The notes under the pieces: model-generated
What the model was told of the DNA's origin: nothing
Databases searched by the model: none
The model's input: the letters and a program-made list of their open reading frames with translations, nothing else
Translations under genes and position numbers: made by a program
Assembly: GCA_020746995.1 (NCBI GenBank)
Contig: JAGPXD010000003.1
Location: 6,138,001-6,202,000, forward strand
Source of the DNA: Plectosphaerella cucumerina
Taxonomy: Eukaryota > Ascomycota > Sordariomycetes > Glomerellales > Plectosphaerellaceae
Direction of reading: 5' to 3'
DNA length: 64,000 nucleotides
Shown: positions 30,858-41,845 of the stretch, piece by piece
Layout: each line of letters begins with the position of its first letter
How positions within the stretch are numbered: the stretch's first letter is position 1

Positions 30858-31830
30858 GTGCCACGCCGCTGACCGCCCACGATCCTCGGACTGAGGCTGA
30901 CCCGTTCCGAGATGGCCCAACCGCGACCGAGAGATGCCTGAACAGCTCGACAATAGACCGTGCGATCGAGATTTCTGAGACGCTGGCCAAGCGGGTATTC
31001 CACCGCCACCGTAAGCAAGACGTATCACGCCAGGGGCATCTCGGGCGTCTCGCATGCCCCACAGGCAGGCTTGTAGGCCTACCCGTGACCATCGGAAAGA
31101 AGCCCCGCCGCTCTGCAGACATTGCCGCGCAGAGGCATCGTGAGGCCGAAGGAGGCCTGATCCAAGATGCAGAGGCCGAGCGCTGACGGTCGCAGGTTCT
31201 TCACCGAAGCACACCTCGGGCGTCGGTCTGCCCGGACGCCACCCTCGTTGGCCCGACCTTCTCCGCGCTCTGCAAGGTCGACTTGCTTGCCTCCACGAGA
31301 GCCGGCCGAGCATCGCGGGAGCGACCGGCGACATCGGCGACCCGTGGGCGCTCTAGAGGCAGCGGCAGGAGCGCGGGACGACCGTTGTTGTCTGGGCCGA
31401 TCGTCTACCTGTGCCGCTGCATGACCGCGTGTCTTTATATCCTCGGGTTGGACCCGCTCCTGGAGCGCCGCAGAGGGATGCGCAGGTATCGGCTGGATTC
31501 TGTGCACTGCACAGGAGGACCGAGTCGGCTTTCGGGAGCTGTTCTCGGGAATGTCGGAGAGGTTGGAGCAGATCGGAGTGGGTAGGCTCGTGTCCACGGT
31601 TGGTGATGCGGCGTGCTGCGACCGGGAGGGATTTGTCGGGAGGTGATCGTCGGCACGCACGGTCTTCAGATGGCTCTGCGAGAGGGATTGTCGGAGCTCC
31701 GCGGGAGGGCTCGTTGGAGCCCTGCGAGAGGGATCGTCCCTGTCACGTCGGCTGGCCGCGCTCCAGGGCCTTGATATGTTGTCCGGAGCCCGGTGGACCG
31801 AAGCAGGGCGTTGTACCTCATCAGGGACGT
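30858..31830 (+). pseudogene. Decayed patatin-like gene fragment
   Basis: The sequence aligns with the intact patatin gene from its second intron onward. The intron text around CGCCGCTGAC and GACTCGG-like bases is recognisable. Then comes CLNSSTIDRAIEISETLAKR with VFHRH (compare CLNGATIDRAIGTFSTLAER with VFHRR), and then VGLPVTIGKKP (compare VGLPVATIDKKP). Near 31411-31620 there are traces of RCMIASLFYFELD and of GTGSILCTIRRAEPGFRELF in mixed frames. Large internal pieces are deleted and the nucleophile motif is absent. Confidence 0.75.
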
Positions 31831-31999
31831 AGAAGAGACTGCAGCAGGTCGGGGAAGTTGGCAATGGGTGTGCCTTGTTTCGAATGTGGTCGAAATTGAC
31901 TTCATGCTGACACATGCTGGGCCAATCCGCGATCACGTGCCGTCACGTACTAATGTCATGGGTCGTAAAATCCCTGCTACGAATTGCACCAACACCGTG

Positions 32000-32834
32000 C
32001 TACATCTCCCCGGGCTCGAAAAGAACCTTGACTCTGTCTCGCCAGCTCAGCTTCCCATCCGCTCTGTTCTCCGGCTCGCTCCTCATCCGCCTCACAACGT
32101 GCTCTTCCTTCGGCGGCGGCGGGGGGGCTGGCGGCGACGTCGGCGACGACGTCGTTGCAATGTGGTTAAAGTTCGTCTCAATCTCCTCCATCCGTCTGTA
32201 CAAGTCCTCGTGCTCTCCCCTTGCCGCGCGCTCGGCAGGGCTTCGTCTCTGCTGCACCACTTTGACCCGCAGCGTCTCGTTCTCCATGGACAAGGCTCGA
32301 TTCACCTCCAGCGTGCCACGGAGTTTCTGCTCCGCCACCTGCAGTCGTTGCCTATACTCCCTGCACCTGCAAGGTGGCCGTTCGTTCCTCCCGACCGCGT
32401 TGTAGACGTCGAGGATCATGCACGAGACCTTGTACAGCGTCCTGCGGACCTCGTCGGAACTCGCCTCGTCGGCCACGTCCGACCTCGGCGTGGATGTGTC
32501 GACCTGCATCTGTTAGAGCGGCCCCGCATCGTGGTTGAGCCGCGCTGCACCATACCTGACCTTCGTCCGTGTTCATTACGGCGGCTGCATGGTGCGCAAG
32601 CTGTGTCGACACGGCGGCCGACCTCTGGTATTTCAGGAGCCATGCAGTGAGGGGACGTGTTGGCGGCCTTCTGCCAGGGCCCTGGGTCGGGCCTTGCTGC
32701 ACGGCCGCCTCGACAGCCGAGATTTGGGCCCTCGTTTGGTACTCGCCCGCCGCTGATAAAGCGACGGCCGACAGCCTTGACTTACGTCGTCTTCTGTGGT
32801 GTGGACGATGTCCTGCATGGCCCCCTTTGCTCAC
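32000..32834 (-). CDS. Coiled-coil protein of unknown function
   Basis: The predicted 262-aa protein comes from exons 32834-32556 and 32509-32000; the 46-bp intron GTATGG..CAG keeps frame. Motifs: GEYQTRAQISAVEAAVQQG, VRRTLYKVSCMILDVYNAVG, CRCREYRQRLQVAEQKLRG and ENETLRVKVVQQRRSPAER form a coiled coil, followed by a Pro-rich linker and the basic end LSWRDRVKVLFEPGEM. No family is recognised. The start codon is only 5 bp from the divergent DUF1996 gene's start; a later ATG (32818, other frame with an extra intron) is an alternative, so the 5' end is uncertain. Confidence 0.65.
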
Positions 32835-32839
32835 TCGTC

Positions 32840-34009
32840 ATGCCACTCCGCGTATTCCTCGCCGCGACGCTCGTGGCGCTCACGGCGCAGCTCGGGCAGG
32901 CGGCTCGTGATACGCAGACGTTTGCCCTGCTGCAGTTCAACGGCAGGGAAATCTTCCGCGGCCGCGTCGACCCCATTGTCTCTCCCGGTCTTGTCTCCGA
33001 GCACGTACACGGCGTTGTGGGCGGGAGCGGATTCGCGGCCGACGCCACCGGCGAGAGCCTCGCACGGTCAAGCTGCACCAGCGCAAAGGCCGCCGACGAC
33101 AAGAGCGCGTACTGGTTTCCGTGGCTCTACTTCCGCGACCCCGCGACCGGGAGGTTCGAGCCGGTCGAGATTGGCTATGTGAACGTGTATTACTTGTGAG
33201 TGATCACGCCCGGCAGCCTCGTCTGAGCGGCTTGATCCCTGCTGACCTTACCCAGCTTCGAACCGACGGATGACCACATCACTGCTTTCCCCCAAGGCCT
33301 TCAGATTGTCAGCGGCAACGCCAGCACCCGGGTCGCGCCGTGGACGCGCGGACGCCTGAACCTGGACCCTGACAAGGGCGACATTCAGCCGGTGCAGTGG
33401 AGCTGTCCTCGATCGCCGGACGACGTCAACAAACCACCCTCGTGGCCTCCCGGGTCTGACGGCAGCACGGCGGGTGAGGTGGACCCGGGGAGCTACAAGG
33501 CCGAGGCCGGCACCGGGTTTCCCAATGTCGACTGCAACGGGTTCGCATCGCCGCTGAGAGCAGACATTCACATGCCGTACTGCTACGACCCCAGCAAGCG
33601 CCTCGATGAGTACCAGACGAACATGGCCTTTCCGAAGGCACAAGACGGTAAGTACAACTGTCCAGCGGGGTGGATGCACGTCCCACATATGTTCATTGAG
33701 GTGTACTGGAACACACCCGTGTTCCGGGGCCGCTGGCAGGAGGGTCAGGGGACCCAGCCGTTTGTCCTCTCCAACGGCGATGCGACGGGCTACAGCTCGC
33801 ATGCGGACTTTCTTGCAGCGTGGGACGAGAGCGTGCTCCAGGGCGTGATCGACTCCTGCGATGCTCGGTTTGCAGGCATTCATTCCTGCCCGGGCGTCAG
33901 CAGCAGTCTTGTCAGCAGCTGCCGCGCCGCTCCCGCAAATGAAGTTGTCGACGGGGTGCTTGACACACTGCCAGGCGGGAGGCCTCTTCAAGGGTGGGGA
34001 GGTAGATAG
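32840..34009 (+). CDS. DUF1996 secreted protein
   Basis: The predicted 369-aa protein comes from exons 32840-33195 and 33256-34009; intron GTGAGT..CAG falls in a Phe codon. A signal peptide, MPLRVFLAATLVALTAQLGQ, is followed by the DUF1996 domain. It includes RVDPIVSPGLVSEHVHGVVGG, given here as RVDPIVSPG and SEHVHGVVG, then FEPTDDHITAFPQGLQIVSG, CNGFASPLRADIHMPYC, AGWMHVPHMFIEVYW and YSSHADFLAAWDESVLQGVI. The conserved His and Cys residues are present. Such proteins are extracellular and common in moulds, and the function is unknown. No WSC or GPI region follows. Confidence 0.92.
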
Positions 34010-36870
34010 CCTATGATGTAGTAGATAGTGATGGACGTCGTCTATTGGCTTGCAGGCACATACCGAATAGAATAGCAGTACATCATGGGGTGCAGTTCTC
34101 TGAGCCTCATCAAAACGCTCCTTGGCCTGTCCTTGTGACAGAAGCCCGTGCACTTGCCTGGGGTCAGTAGAGGGTGACGGGCATGGTCCTCAAACTCGGA
34201 CCAGGAGCTGAAGAGGCCCTAATTCAGGACGAGGTGCGACAACGAAGTACCAAAGCAGGCCTTCGAAAGCCCTCGCCCTCCTTGATGCATCGCCATTCTA
34301 AGAGAGCTCCCAGAGTCAAAGGTCTGCATACTCAAAAGCGACGCCTCCAAGTGAGCGCTTCCTTCAGCTCAGGCGCTAGGTGACCCACGGAGCTGTCGAC
34401 GATCGGCTGTGCCCTCCCACGCGTACGTGAGGCCCATCCGACGACGACATCGACGACTAGAGTTTACAGCGCCAGAGGCCGCGTCATGATTTGGATTTCA
34501 TGTTTGATAAGACCAGGTAGGCAGGCAGGCGGCAGGACGCATGGTCCTACGGTGCACAAGCACGTCTGCGGCGTGTCGGACGAAGTGTCCTCGTCGACGT
34601 TGTCCATACTGGAAATGCCTGCTGTCGTCTCCGGCTCCTTCCTGTACCTCCGGCTACTCCGCAATGCATACCGTGTCCCGTTCCTCGCTGCGCTCGTTGG
34701 GAAGTCGACGTGAGTAGCGGGTCTGAAGTGATGTCTGGTCCCATCATTTGTGACAGTCGACGATTCGCTCGCGTAATCGACTTCATGACCCCTGACCAAT
34801 GCGCCACCCGGAGACGAGGAACGAGACGGAGGACTGGACTGGTTGACGCGAGGAAGCGCACCTGCGGCAGGCCCGACCACATGACCGACCAGGAGGGAGA
34901 CTACTTAAGACCGGGGCACCCCACGACCGGCGGCCTGCACACGTTCCTTCCTTCTCATAACACTTGCTCTTATTAACGCAGACTTTCACCCACAGACACC
35001 GGAGGAACAGACGGAAGGACGAAACGGAGTGATTTGGTAGTCCGGCGCAATGTGCCCAGATGGAATCTGCTTTTGGTACGACAACCCGGAGGGATGCCCC
35101 AACGGAAAAAGATGAGAGGGTTTATTATCCTCTGGAGAACTACGTGGACCGTGAGGGCCGGCAGTTGTTCCCCCTCGACGTAGAGACGGGCCCTGGCTGA
35201 GGTATGGTGCCGTTTGTTCTGTGCAGGTGCAGATCCCACTGGCAGCTCTGTTTGGCTTCCTTGCTGACAAGCATCCAGGGTTCCTCGAAGCGGAGACATG
35301 AAAGACGAGTGTCTTGTATCGGAATTCGAAGTAGAATGCGATTGCGGAGCCGAGAAACGAAAAGTGTCTTGTTCTCTGTAGTTCTCTACCTTGGACGGCG
35401 ATTGCCCGTTTGGGCTCCGGCAGGATGTGCATTGTCGGTCTCGGAACTTGCGGTACGGGAAACAGGTTCCTTTCTTCCGGGTTAGCCAGGATGACCAGTG
35501 CCCACGGGAGATGTCGACCTCTCGGACAGCGGGATCTTCGTTGCAGGTGGGAAGGAATAGTACAGCTCGGCTGTATTGGACGGGCCCTCTGGGGCTCGAG
35601 TTGCACCCTTGGTCCGGGACGGAGGGACAGACCTTAGTTTACTCCTCTGTACTTTCCTTTGCTCCTCCTTTTCTTGCGTTAACCTAGAACGAGCGAAAAT
35701 CCATTTTTCCCCCTTCATACCGTGGAGCTCGTGCCCATATCACCCCGCAACACCACGACTTGACCCCGCACCACTGTAAACCCACATCGTGAGAACCTCA
35801 CCCACTTGTGACCAACCCTAAATACGTGCACGCACCCGAACAACGTGAAGCACCTGCGCAAATACGACTGAATGAGAGCGACCGAGGGGAGCCTCTCTAC
35901 CACCCATGCACCCAACAGCAACAACAGCCAGAACCCCAACACCAGGCAAGGGAGCGTGAGCGACTGACCGATGCCCCACTCCCGTAGACCATTGTCCGCT
36001 CCGTTGAATCGTTCCACGATAACACTACGAGTGCAGGCAAGAAGAACAGTTCCAGCGGATGGCTCTTGTTGCTGATGTTGGGTTGGAAGAGTGGGAGAGT
36101 AGGAGGAAGGCCACCAGGACGAGGGAACGGAGGTGCTGGGATTGGTCCGACGGAGGAGGCGCACACTCGGCGGGCCGGTCCGACCACATGACGCGAGGAG
36201 GAACGCGACAGAGGAGCAACGATGGACGGGGTAGGAGGTCAGCCGACAGGGTGGAGGGCGAACACTCGATGGAGTGTTGCGACGAAAGGAGGCTATGTTG
36301 GGGCAGTTCGGACGGTTGCTGATTGATTTCTCTTCTTAACGATAGACGTCTTCCCGCCATCGTTCTTGCATACCAACGACGAGGAGCAACTGCCGTGGCA
36401 CACCGAAGACATCCAATCAACGCGGGCCTAGCAGGCTCCTGCCCCCCCGCTCGGGAGACCTCTCACTCCGGGGATGTCGATACTGCCGTCGCTATCGCTC
36501 CTTTGTCTTGGGTTTCATTCGCGGGTTTTATCGGTCGCTTTCACATCATGTTGCGTGTTGTCTTGGGCGGGCCCGCAACCCCTTACGATCAGGCGAAGTG
36601 CTGGGGGGGAGCATGGGATGATCGTCGCTATCCACTTGCCTAGAAGGGGTTCGGCGCCCTTTGAACACAGCACAGCTTTTCTGGTCTATCATCTGTCATA
36701 CAGTACTCATCTAGCGACACAATGCAGCAATGAGTGGTCCAACCGGCCGGGGAGTTCAAAAATCTGAATCATGAGAGCTGTGATAAGGATAGAGTAAGAA
36801 CTAAAGAGGTAGTCCCAACTAGCTAACAGCCCTTCCATGACAGATACGCAAGTGTGTCAAGTCCTGCTCC
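34010..36870. other. Long gene-poor region with repeat remnants
   Basis: No supported gene is found in 2.9 kb. Minus-strand open stretches occur at 34464-34880 (Ser/Arg-rich) and at 35715-36164 (one hydrophobic stretch, LPCLVLGFWLLLLLGAWVV), but neither has a family motif. About 90 bp near 34797-34890 resemble 36107-36200 (shared CGACCACATGAC end). Copy B of the dispersed repeat lies at 36380-36590. Confidence 0.45.
36380..36590. repeat. Dispersed diverged repeat, copy B
   Basis: This copy pairs with 755-965 in the same orientation. It shows more A and T at many of the differing sites, consistent with ageing or repeat-induced point mutation. No reading frame survives. Confidence 0.55.
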
Positions 36871-37689
36871 TTATATCTTGTAACATTTGATCCCCGTTAC
36901 AAGCAAAGACCGAGGAAATGAAAGCTGGAATTTTTTGTCAAAGGCTGGAGTGGTGCCAACGTCGCCGTCTGTGATTTCGATGTTGCACTGGACAGGACCA
37001 AGGTTATTCTCATCAGTAAGCTTTGCGTACAGCGCAGCGTATTGAACTTTTGTTGGTTCGGCGCTGGAATCCTTCACCTCAATATCGTGTGTGTTAATTC
37101 TGTTGTTGGTAAAGGAAACCCGCACAAAGCCGGCCTTTGGGCGCGATGTGCCAGAGTCCACCTTCGAAGACGTGGTCGACAACGACGCGGTCGACATGGT
37201 AGAGGCCGCAGGTGGAGAGGTAGGCGTGGGCGGAGTGAAGTCGGCCGTATCTTGTGTGGGAGTGGTAGAAGATGGCAGAAGAGACCCCGTTGAGTCAGAG
37301 ATGGTTGAATACCTAGGAGTGGGTGCCCCAGAAGAGGAGGGAGAAGAGAGCGGTAGCGCAGAGGGCGATGAAGAGGGCGATGAAGAGGGTGACGAAGAGG
37401 GTGACGAAGAGGGTGACGAAGAGGGGGTTATCGACGAGAAAGGACCCGTCGGGTCGAGGGAGACAGTCATGTGGCTAGAACATAGTGTAGTGTGGGAAGA
37501 GCGGCCAGAGGTTTGATCGACTCCATCGTCGGGGCATCTGCAACTCGGGGTAGGACTGGGAAGAGCCACTTGACTGCTACGCTCGTCGCTTTCTCGAGAG
37601 GTGAGGGTACTGCTGCAACTAGGTTGTGCCGCCCACGCCGGGGCAAGTGCCGTGACGAAGATCGCCACGCAGAAGATGAAGGACTGCAT
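36871..37689 (-). CDS. Secreted Ser/Pro-rich protein with SSSP repeats
   Basis: The 272-aa intronless protein has signal peptide MQSFIFCVAIFVTALAPAWA. Residues about 80-125 contain a Ser-Ser-Ser-Pro repeat coded by 12-bp units at 37362-37427, followed by a Ser/Thr-rich stretch. The last 90 residues look folded, with FVRVSFTNNRINTHDIEVKD and GPVQCNIEITDGDVGTTPAF. This C-terminal domain is not recognised. It is probably a cell-surface or secreted glycoprotein. A TATTTAAA-type promoter lies near 37745 on the minus strand. Confidence 0.75.
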   Translation of the reverse strand: MQSFIFCVAIFVTALAPAWAAQPSCSSTLTSRESDERSSQVALPSPTPSCRCPDDGVDQTSGRSSHTTLCSSHMTVSLDPTGPFSSITPSSSPSSSPSSSPSSSPSSSPSALPLSSPSSSGAPTPRYSTISDSTGSLLPSSTTPTQDTADFTPPTPTSPPAASTMSTASLSTTSSKVDSGTSRPKAGFVRVSFTNNRINTHDIEVKDSSAEPTKVQYAALYAKLTDENNLGPVQCNIEITDGDVGTTPAFDKKFQLSFPRSLLVTGIKCYKI

Positions 37690-37765
37690 TCTGATCTGTG
37701 TGTCGTTATGGATTGAAAGTAGAGCCCATCATCCCAGTACGAGGCCTGTTTAAATACACGCGAGC

Positions 37766-38254
37766 ATGTTGATACCGAGCGGCCTTGTTTTCGACCCTGG
37801 CGTAGGAACGAAACTGGGACCTCTGCAGAGCGCAAGGGCGCACCACAACCACCCCATATACATCGTCCATACCGGGCCCGGAGGCAAGATCTACGACTCC
37901 TTTCCTTTCATGAAGTTCGCCCAGGTAGAGATGGCACCCGCTCTGTCCACGTACTGCGGTCCCCGTGGGGACACACCAGGCCCGTCGTCCGGCATGTCGG
38001 CCACGGTTATAGCGCCCGCCGTCGCCGGCGCGGTCTTGATCGGCATTCTCATCGCATACTTCGCCAAGCATCACGCGAAAAGACAGCGCTTCTTGAGGGC
38101 ACGATGGCGAGACCCGTGCTTAACATGGGAAGGGTTCGTGCGGAGTGAGGGGTTGACACCGAGCCAGCGCCGGGCGGAGCTCGAATCACAACGTCTGGAG
38201 CTGATCCATAAGTCCCTGCAGACGAGGGCGAACGGCAAGGTCAAGGCACATTGA
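37766..38254 (+). CDS. Single-pass membrane protein, hypothetical
   Basis: The ORF of 162 aa has one membrane segment, VIAPAVAGAVLIGILIAYFA, followed by a basic cytosolic tail (KHHAKRQRFLRARWRD, TPSQRRAELESQRLELIHK). The true start may be the ATG at 37931 (MAPALSTYCGPRGDTPGPSS), which would give a protein with a short exposed head. Family unknown. It is divergent from the SSSP-repeat gene by about 80 bp. Confidence 0.55.
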   Translation: MLIPSGLVFDPGVGTKLGPLQSARAHHNHPIYIVHTGPGGKIYDSFPFMKFAQVEMAPALSTYCGPRGDTPGPSSGMSATVIAPAVAGAVLIGILIAYFAKHHAKRQRFLRARWRDPCLTWEGFVRSEGLTPSQRRAELESQRLELIHKSLQTRANGKVKAH

Positions 38255-38781
38255 GGTGCGCGTCGCATGTACAGTACATCAGTGCCGTATTGGATATTCA
38301 TCTCTGTTCCGCCTGGAACTGCCAAAGGTCGTCGTTCTCGGGCACGGGCAACTATTCCATAATTGAGCGGGGTGTCTGCTGCGCCGCCTATTTTTGTCCC
38401 GCAGAATGTGGCAAGGACCTCCCCACATGCCTGTTCAGGTCCAAGAAGTCGGCCCTGAACGGAAGCCCCACGAAGCCGAGTCCAGGAACGACCAACCGTC
38501 CCACACCTACCGGGGTGTTACTGGCCGGTCAAGGGGGTGGGTTGTTATAAATAAATGCACATCAAGTGCAAGCACAATAGATCATCGGCTTCAGCGATTT
38601 GCGAGTCGCGAGCCCGGAACTGAGCTGCTATCGTGACGGGTTATAGATGCCCTGGGGCTGCTTCGAGATGTGCGCATTCCGTCCTGCTTCCTGCCAACAC
38701 CTACTTCTCACTTCCTTGCCACGTCTTCCTCCTGGTGGCCCTCTGCATCATCCATCTTCCATACTGCCTACCACGGCCATC
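38255..38781. other. Intergenic region, nothing recognised
   Basis: This is upstream sequence of the gene at 38782. No TATA box or repeat was noticed. Confidence 0.5.
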
Positions 38782-39759
38782 ATGCTCCCGAACACTACTT
38801 CAAAGTTGCCGCTGTGGGCAAGACAACGTCTTTCTCACATGACAAGTCTGGTCAGCCTCTATTTACTGGGGAAGGTCGACGCCGATGAGATAGTGTCCCC
38901 GCTCCGTCGACTCGCCTCGGCACGCCGCAACAGCGGGCCGCTCTGGTGCCGGGAACCACCCAGCAATACACCGCCAACCTCAGACGCGGGTGAGAGCAGC
39001 GAGCCACCTCTGGACCCGTGCCATCTGCAGAACCTTCCAAGGCGGACTTCATCGTCTAGCGTCAGGACGGCCCTGACGGCAGACCCGTCGGTAACATCCC
39101 TCAGTGATGCCGAGGCATCTTCGGCTGTCGATGCCAGCGCCACGGTTCGGCCGCTCCTCCCTTCTCGGTCACTGGGAGCAAGCCCGCGGGCACCCACGAG
39201 CTGTTTCGCGCCCTCTGAGACCGACGAGTCTCCAACCTTCTACTCGACACCATACACTATGAATATGCCAGCGTTCCGTCACGGCCCCATCCGCATCCCC
39301 AAATCCGGCTCGTTAGTGGACAGAAGCATCATGCCAGACAAGACCTTGGATTGGACGGCCTTCCAGGTTGCCATACTCGGAGGTGCCGGCGACTTATGCT
39401 CGGGCAACACCGACCTCACGCGCCGTTCTGACGACGAGTTGGAGGACATCACCCACTGGTTCGGGGGGTTCGGTTTCGAGTCGGCCGGCCGGCTCGTGCG
39501 AGGCAGGCATTCCGCGCCGGCTCACTACAGACCTGGCGTCGTCGGTTACTCATACGCGGCAGCCAGCCTGGATGCGGATACCATGCTCAAGGGGTGCGGC
39601 CGCTTGGACAACAGGCGGAGTTTGCCGCAGAGTCCCATGCTCGAGCTGGAAACAATCGGCGGAGGGCAGGGTGGAGACCCCATCATCATGGGATGCAACC
39701 TGGCGGGCGACCTCAGAGAATTCTTGGATCTGGCATCGCAACAGCCGGGGTGGAGCTAG
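38782..39759 (+). CDS. Conserved-looking hypothetical protein
   Basis: The 325-aa protein is intronless. The first 180 residues are Ser/Pro/Ala-rich and probably disordered. The last 140 look folded: DWTAFQVAILGGAGDLCSG, ELEDITHWFGGFGFESAGRL, GGDPIIMGCNLAGDLREFLD. There is no signal peptide or membrane segment if the start is at 38782. The longer ORF from 38647 has an unconvincing Cys-rich head. The family is unknown to me. Confidence 0.65.
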   Translation: MLPNTTSKLPLWARQRLSHMTSLVSLYLLGKVDADEIVSPLRRLASARRNSGPLWCREPPSNTPPTSDAGESSEPPLDPCHLQNLPRRTSSSSVRTALTADPSVTSLSDAEASSAVDASATVRPLLPSRSLGASPRAPTSCFAPSETDESPTFYSTPYTMNMPAFRHGPIRIPKSGSLVDRSIMPDKTLDWTAFQVAILGGAGDLCSGNTDLTRRSDDELEDITHWFGGFGFESAGRLVRGRHSAPAHYRPGVVGYSYAAASLDADTMLKGCGRLDNRRSLPQSPMLELETIGGGQGGDPIIMGCNLAGDLREFLDLASQQPGWS

Positions 39760-39869
39760 GAGGTAAAATGTATTAGGTTGCGTCGTACGCGCACTATAAA
39801 TGAATTAATTCCACTTGATTACCCAGTCTGCACGCGGTGGTCTAATACTCGCGGATCACTTGCACGCAC

Positions 39870-41845
39870 TCAAGCCAGGGAAGCCCATTGCACGAAGGCG
39901 ACAGCAACGATTGGCGCGAATAGAAGCCTCCGTAGCGCTTGGATATCGAGGCCAGCCGACACACCCGTGGCGAAGGAAGGCGTTGCGGCTGTCGGGAGGA
40001 CCCCGACGACCTCGCTTTGGATTGGAGCTGTGTCGTCAGGGATGTTTTCCGTCGCGACGCCGTCCTTGGTGGCTGTTGCCGTGGATGAAGCAAATGAAGT
40101 GCTGCCTGACCCCGTGGTGCCGGAAGAGGGAGACGTCGGACCAGCAACCCCAGCAGAGTCACCCGACCCAGTCGAGTCGCCCGGGCCGGTAGACTCGGCG
40201 GAGTCTTCTCCGTCAACCCACGTCGGCCCAGGCTGGCCTTCGGTCCGCGTGAGTGTTATCTGAGCAGGTGCCGTTCCTGTTCCGGTGAGGAATGACTCGC
40301 CAGTATTGGGCGTTGGCTCTGGAGCGGGCTCTCCTTCCCCAAACCTAGACGTCTCCCACGATGCAGTGGCAGGCGTTGTCTGCTGCGTCGGCTGGACCAC
40401 GACAGTCGTCGGCTGGACCACGACAGTCGTCGGCTGGACCACGACAGTCGTCGGCTGGACCACGACAGTCGTCGGCTGGACCACGACAGACGTCGTCTCG
40501 ACTACAACAGATGTCGGCTCGACTACAACAGATGTCGGCTCGAAGGACGCTGTCGTCTCGCCCGGCAGCTGCGCACTGGACTCCACTGGCAGCGAGCTCG
40601 CAGAGGGCCAAGTAGGAGCATCCGTCTGCGACATGGAGCTCGTCACCTCCGGGAGCAGATCCTGGCAGAAGCGCAGAAACTGCGCAAATTTCTGATCGAT
40701 ATAGACGCTGCGGACTGCCGGCCCGTCCTCGACATTCGCGTCGATGCACGCGGTGCACTGCTGGTAATCCTGCCGAAACTGGGAGCCGGCCCTGCAAAGC
40801 GCAGGAGACTTGCCGATCGCCAGCGCTTCTTTGTAGCAGTTGTTGCAGTCGTCAAAACACACGGCCGGAGCGGTTGGCGGGTCGTCGTCTTGATCCTGCC
40901 ACGAAAGCCGCGCACGGCTGGGTGGAAGCGTGGGCGATGGCGCGGCGGTTGATGGGGTTGGAAACACCGACAGGTCTGTCGCTGAAGCCCAGTCGCCCGT
41001 TGTGACGGTGTAGGTGAGACCGTATCCGACCCCGACGATGACTTTGTACGCATAGATGGAGTACGGGAGACCGAATGCGTGCGCGTTGAGGTTGAAGTAA
41101 CCCTCGTCCGGCGGCATGTACCCTGTCTCGCCCTCCGGCCACCGCACCCTTGAGTACTGTGGGGAGGCGATGCAGTACTCTGGCCGACAGACGTAGTCGT
41201 CAGCGGGGGCATCGGCCCAGACCGTGCATCCGGGGGGCTTCGGCGGGTCGCAGACAAAGCCGGGCATGCAGCCGAACGTCCGGTTGGAGCTCGCGTCGTA
41301 CGGCATCTCGATATAGTCACCGGGTGCATTGGTCGGAGCGGCGCATGCCGTGACGGGGGCGGCGGTCGTGGGCAGAGACGGGTAGCCAGCGCCAGACGAC
41401 TCGGTTGAGGGGTCCGAAGTGCTTACACCGGGGCTGACTGTGGTTTCGACAGTTGGGCTGGTGGTCGCATATCCCCCGGTGGTATAGACGGTCGTGACAA
41501 CGGTGACATGCTGGGTGGTCGGCTCGCTAGGTGCGTGTCAGAGTCTGCGCCTTGCAGATCGGATGGGACGGCTCACTACACGGTGGTGGCGACCTCGATG
41601 GTCTCAGTCACCACGCTTGTCTCGACGACCGTCTGCGTCTCGCGTACGGTCGCGGGCGTGCTGGAAGAAGGCATCGTCAGCAAGTGCGCGCCGCTGAAGC
41701 GGGGCCAGGCTGGCGCTCACCATGTTGTGGGCTCCGGGACGGCGGGGTAGCCGGGCGTGGAGCAGTATCCAGCGCACGGGTCATACTGGGGCGTTGAAGC
41801 GACAAGAGCCGCCAGGCCGGCCATGACAGTCATGTACCACTTCAT
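39870..41845 (-). CDS. GPI-type cell-surface glycoprotein with TTVVVQP repeats
   Basis: The predicted 620-aa protein comes from exons 41845-41721, 41660-41580 and 41526-39870. It starts with signal peptide MKWYMTVMAGLAALVAS. A Thr/Val-rich stalk follows (ETQTVVETSVVTETIEVATT), then a Cys-containing folded domain (FGCMPGFVCDPPKPPGC, GYFNLNAHAFGLPYSIYAYK, CFDDCNNCYKEALAIGKSP, CTACIDANVEDGPAVRSV). After that come five TTVVVQP repeats coded by near-identical 21-bp units (about 40388-40500) with diverged PTSVVVE copies next to them. A Ser/Thr-rich stalk leads to the hydrophobic end LLFAPIVAVAFVQWASLA, typical for GPI anchoring. Probably an adhesin-like or wall protein. Confidence 0.82.
40388..40550 (-). 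repeat. Coding tandem repeat, 21-bp unit
   Basis: Five almost identical units (TCGGCTGGACCACGACAGTC and variants) plus three diverged ones encode Thr-Thr-Val-Val-Val-Gln-Pro in the surface glycoprotein. The identity of the units suggests recent expansion, and copy number is likely to vary between strains. Confidence 0.85.

Noticed and set aside
30459..31334. Long minus-strand ORF across the relic region
   Set aside because: It joins the GH18 relic with the antisense of the patatin relic; the homologous pieces lie in other frames or on the other strand.
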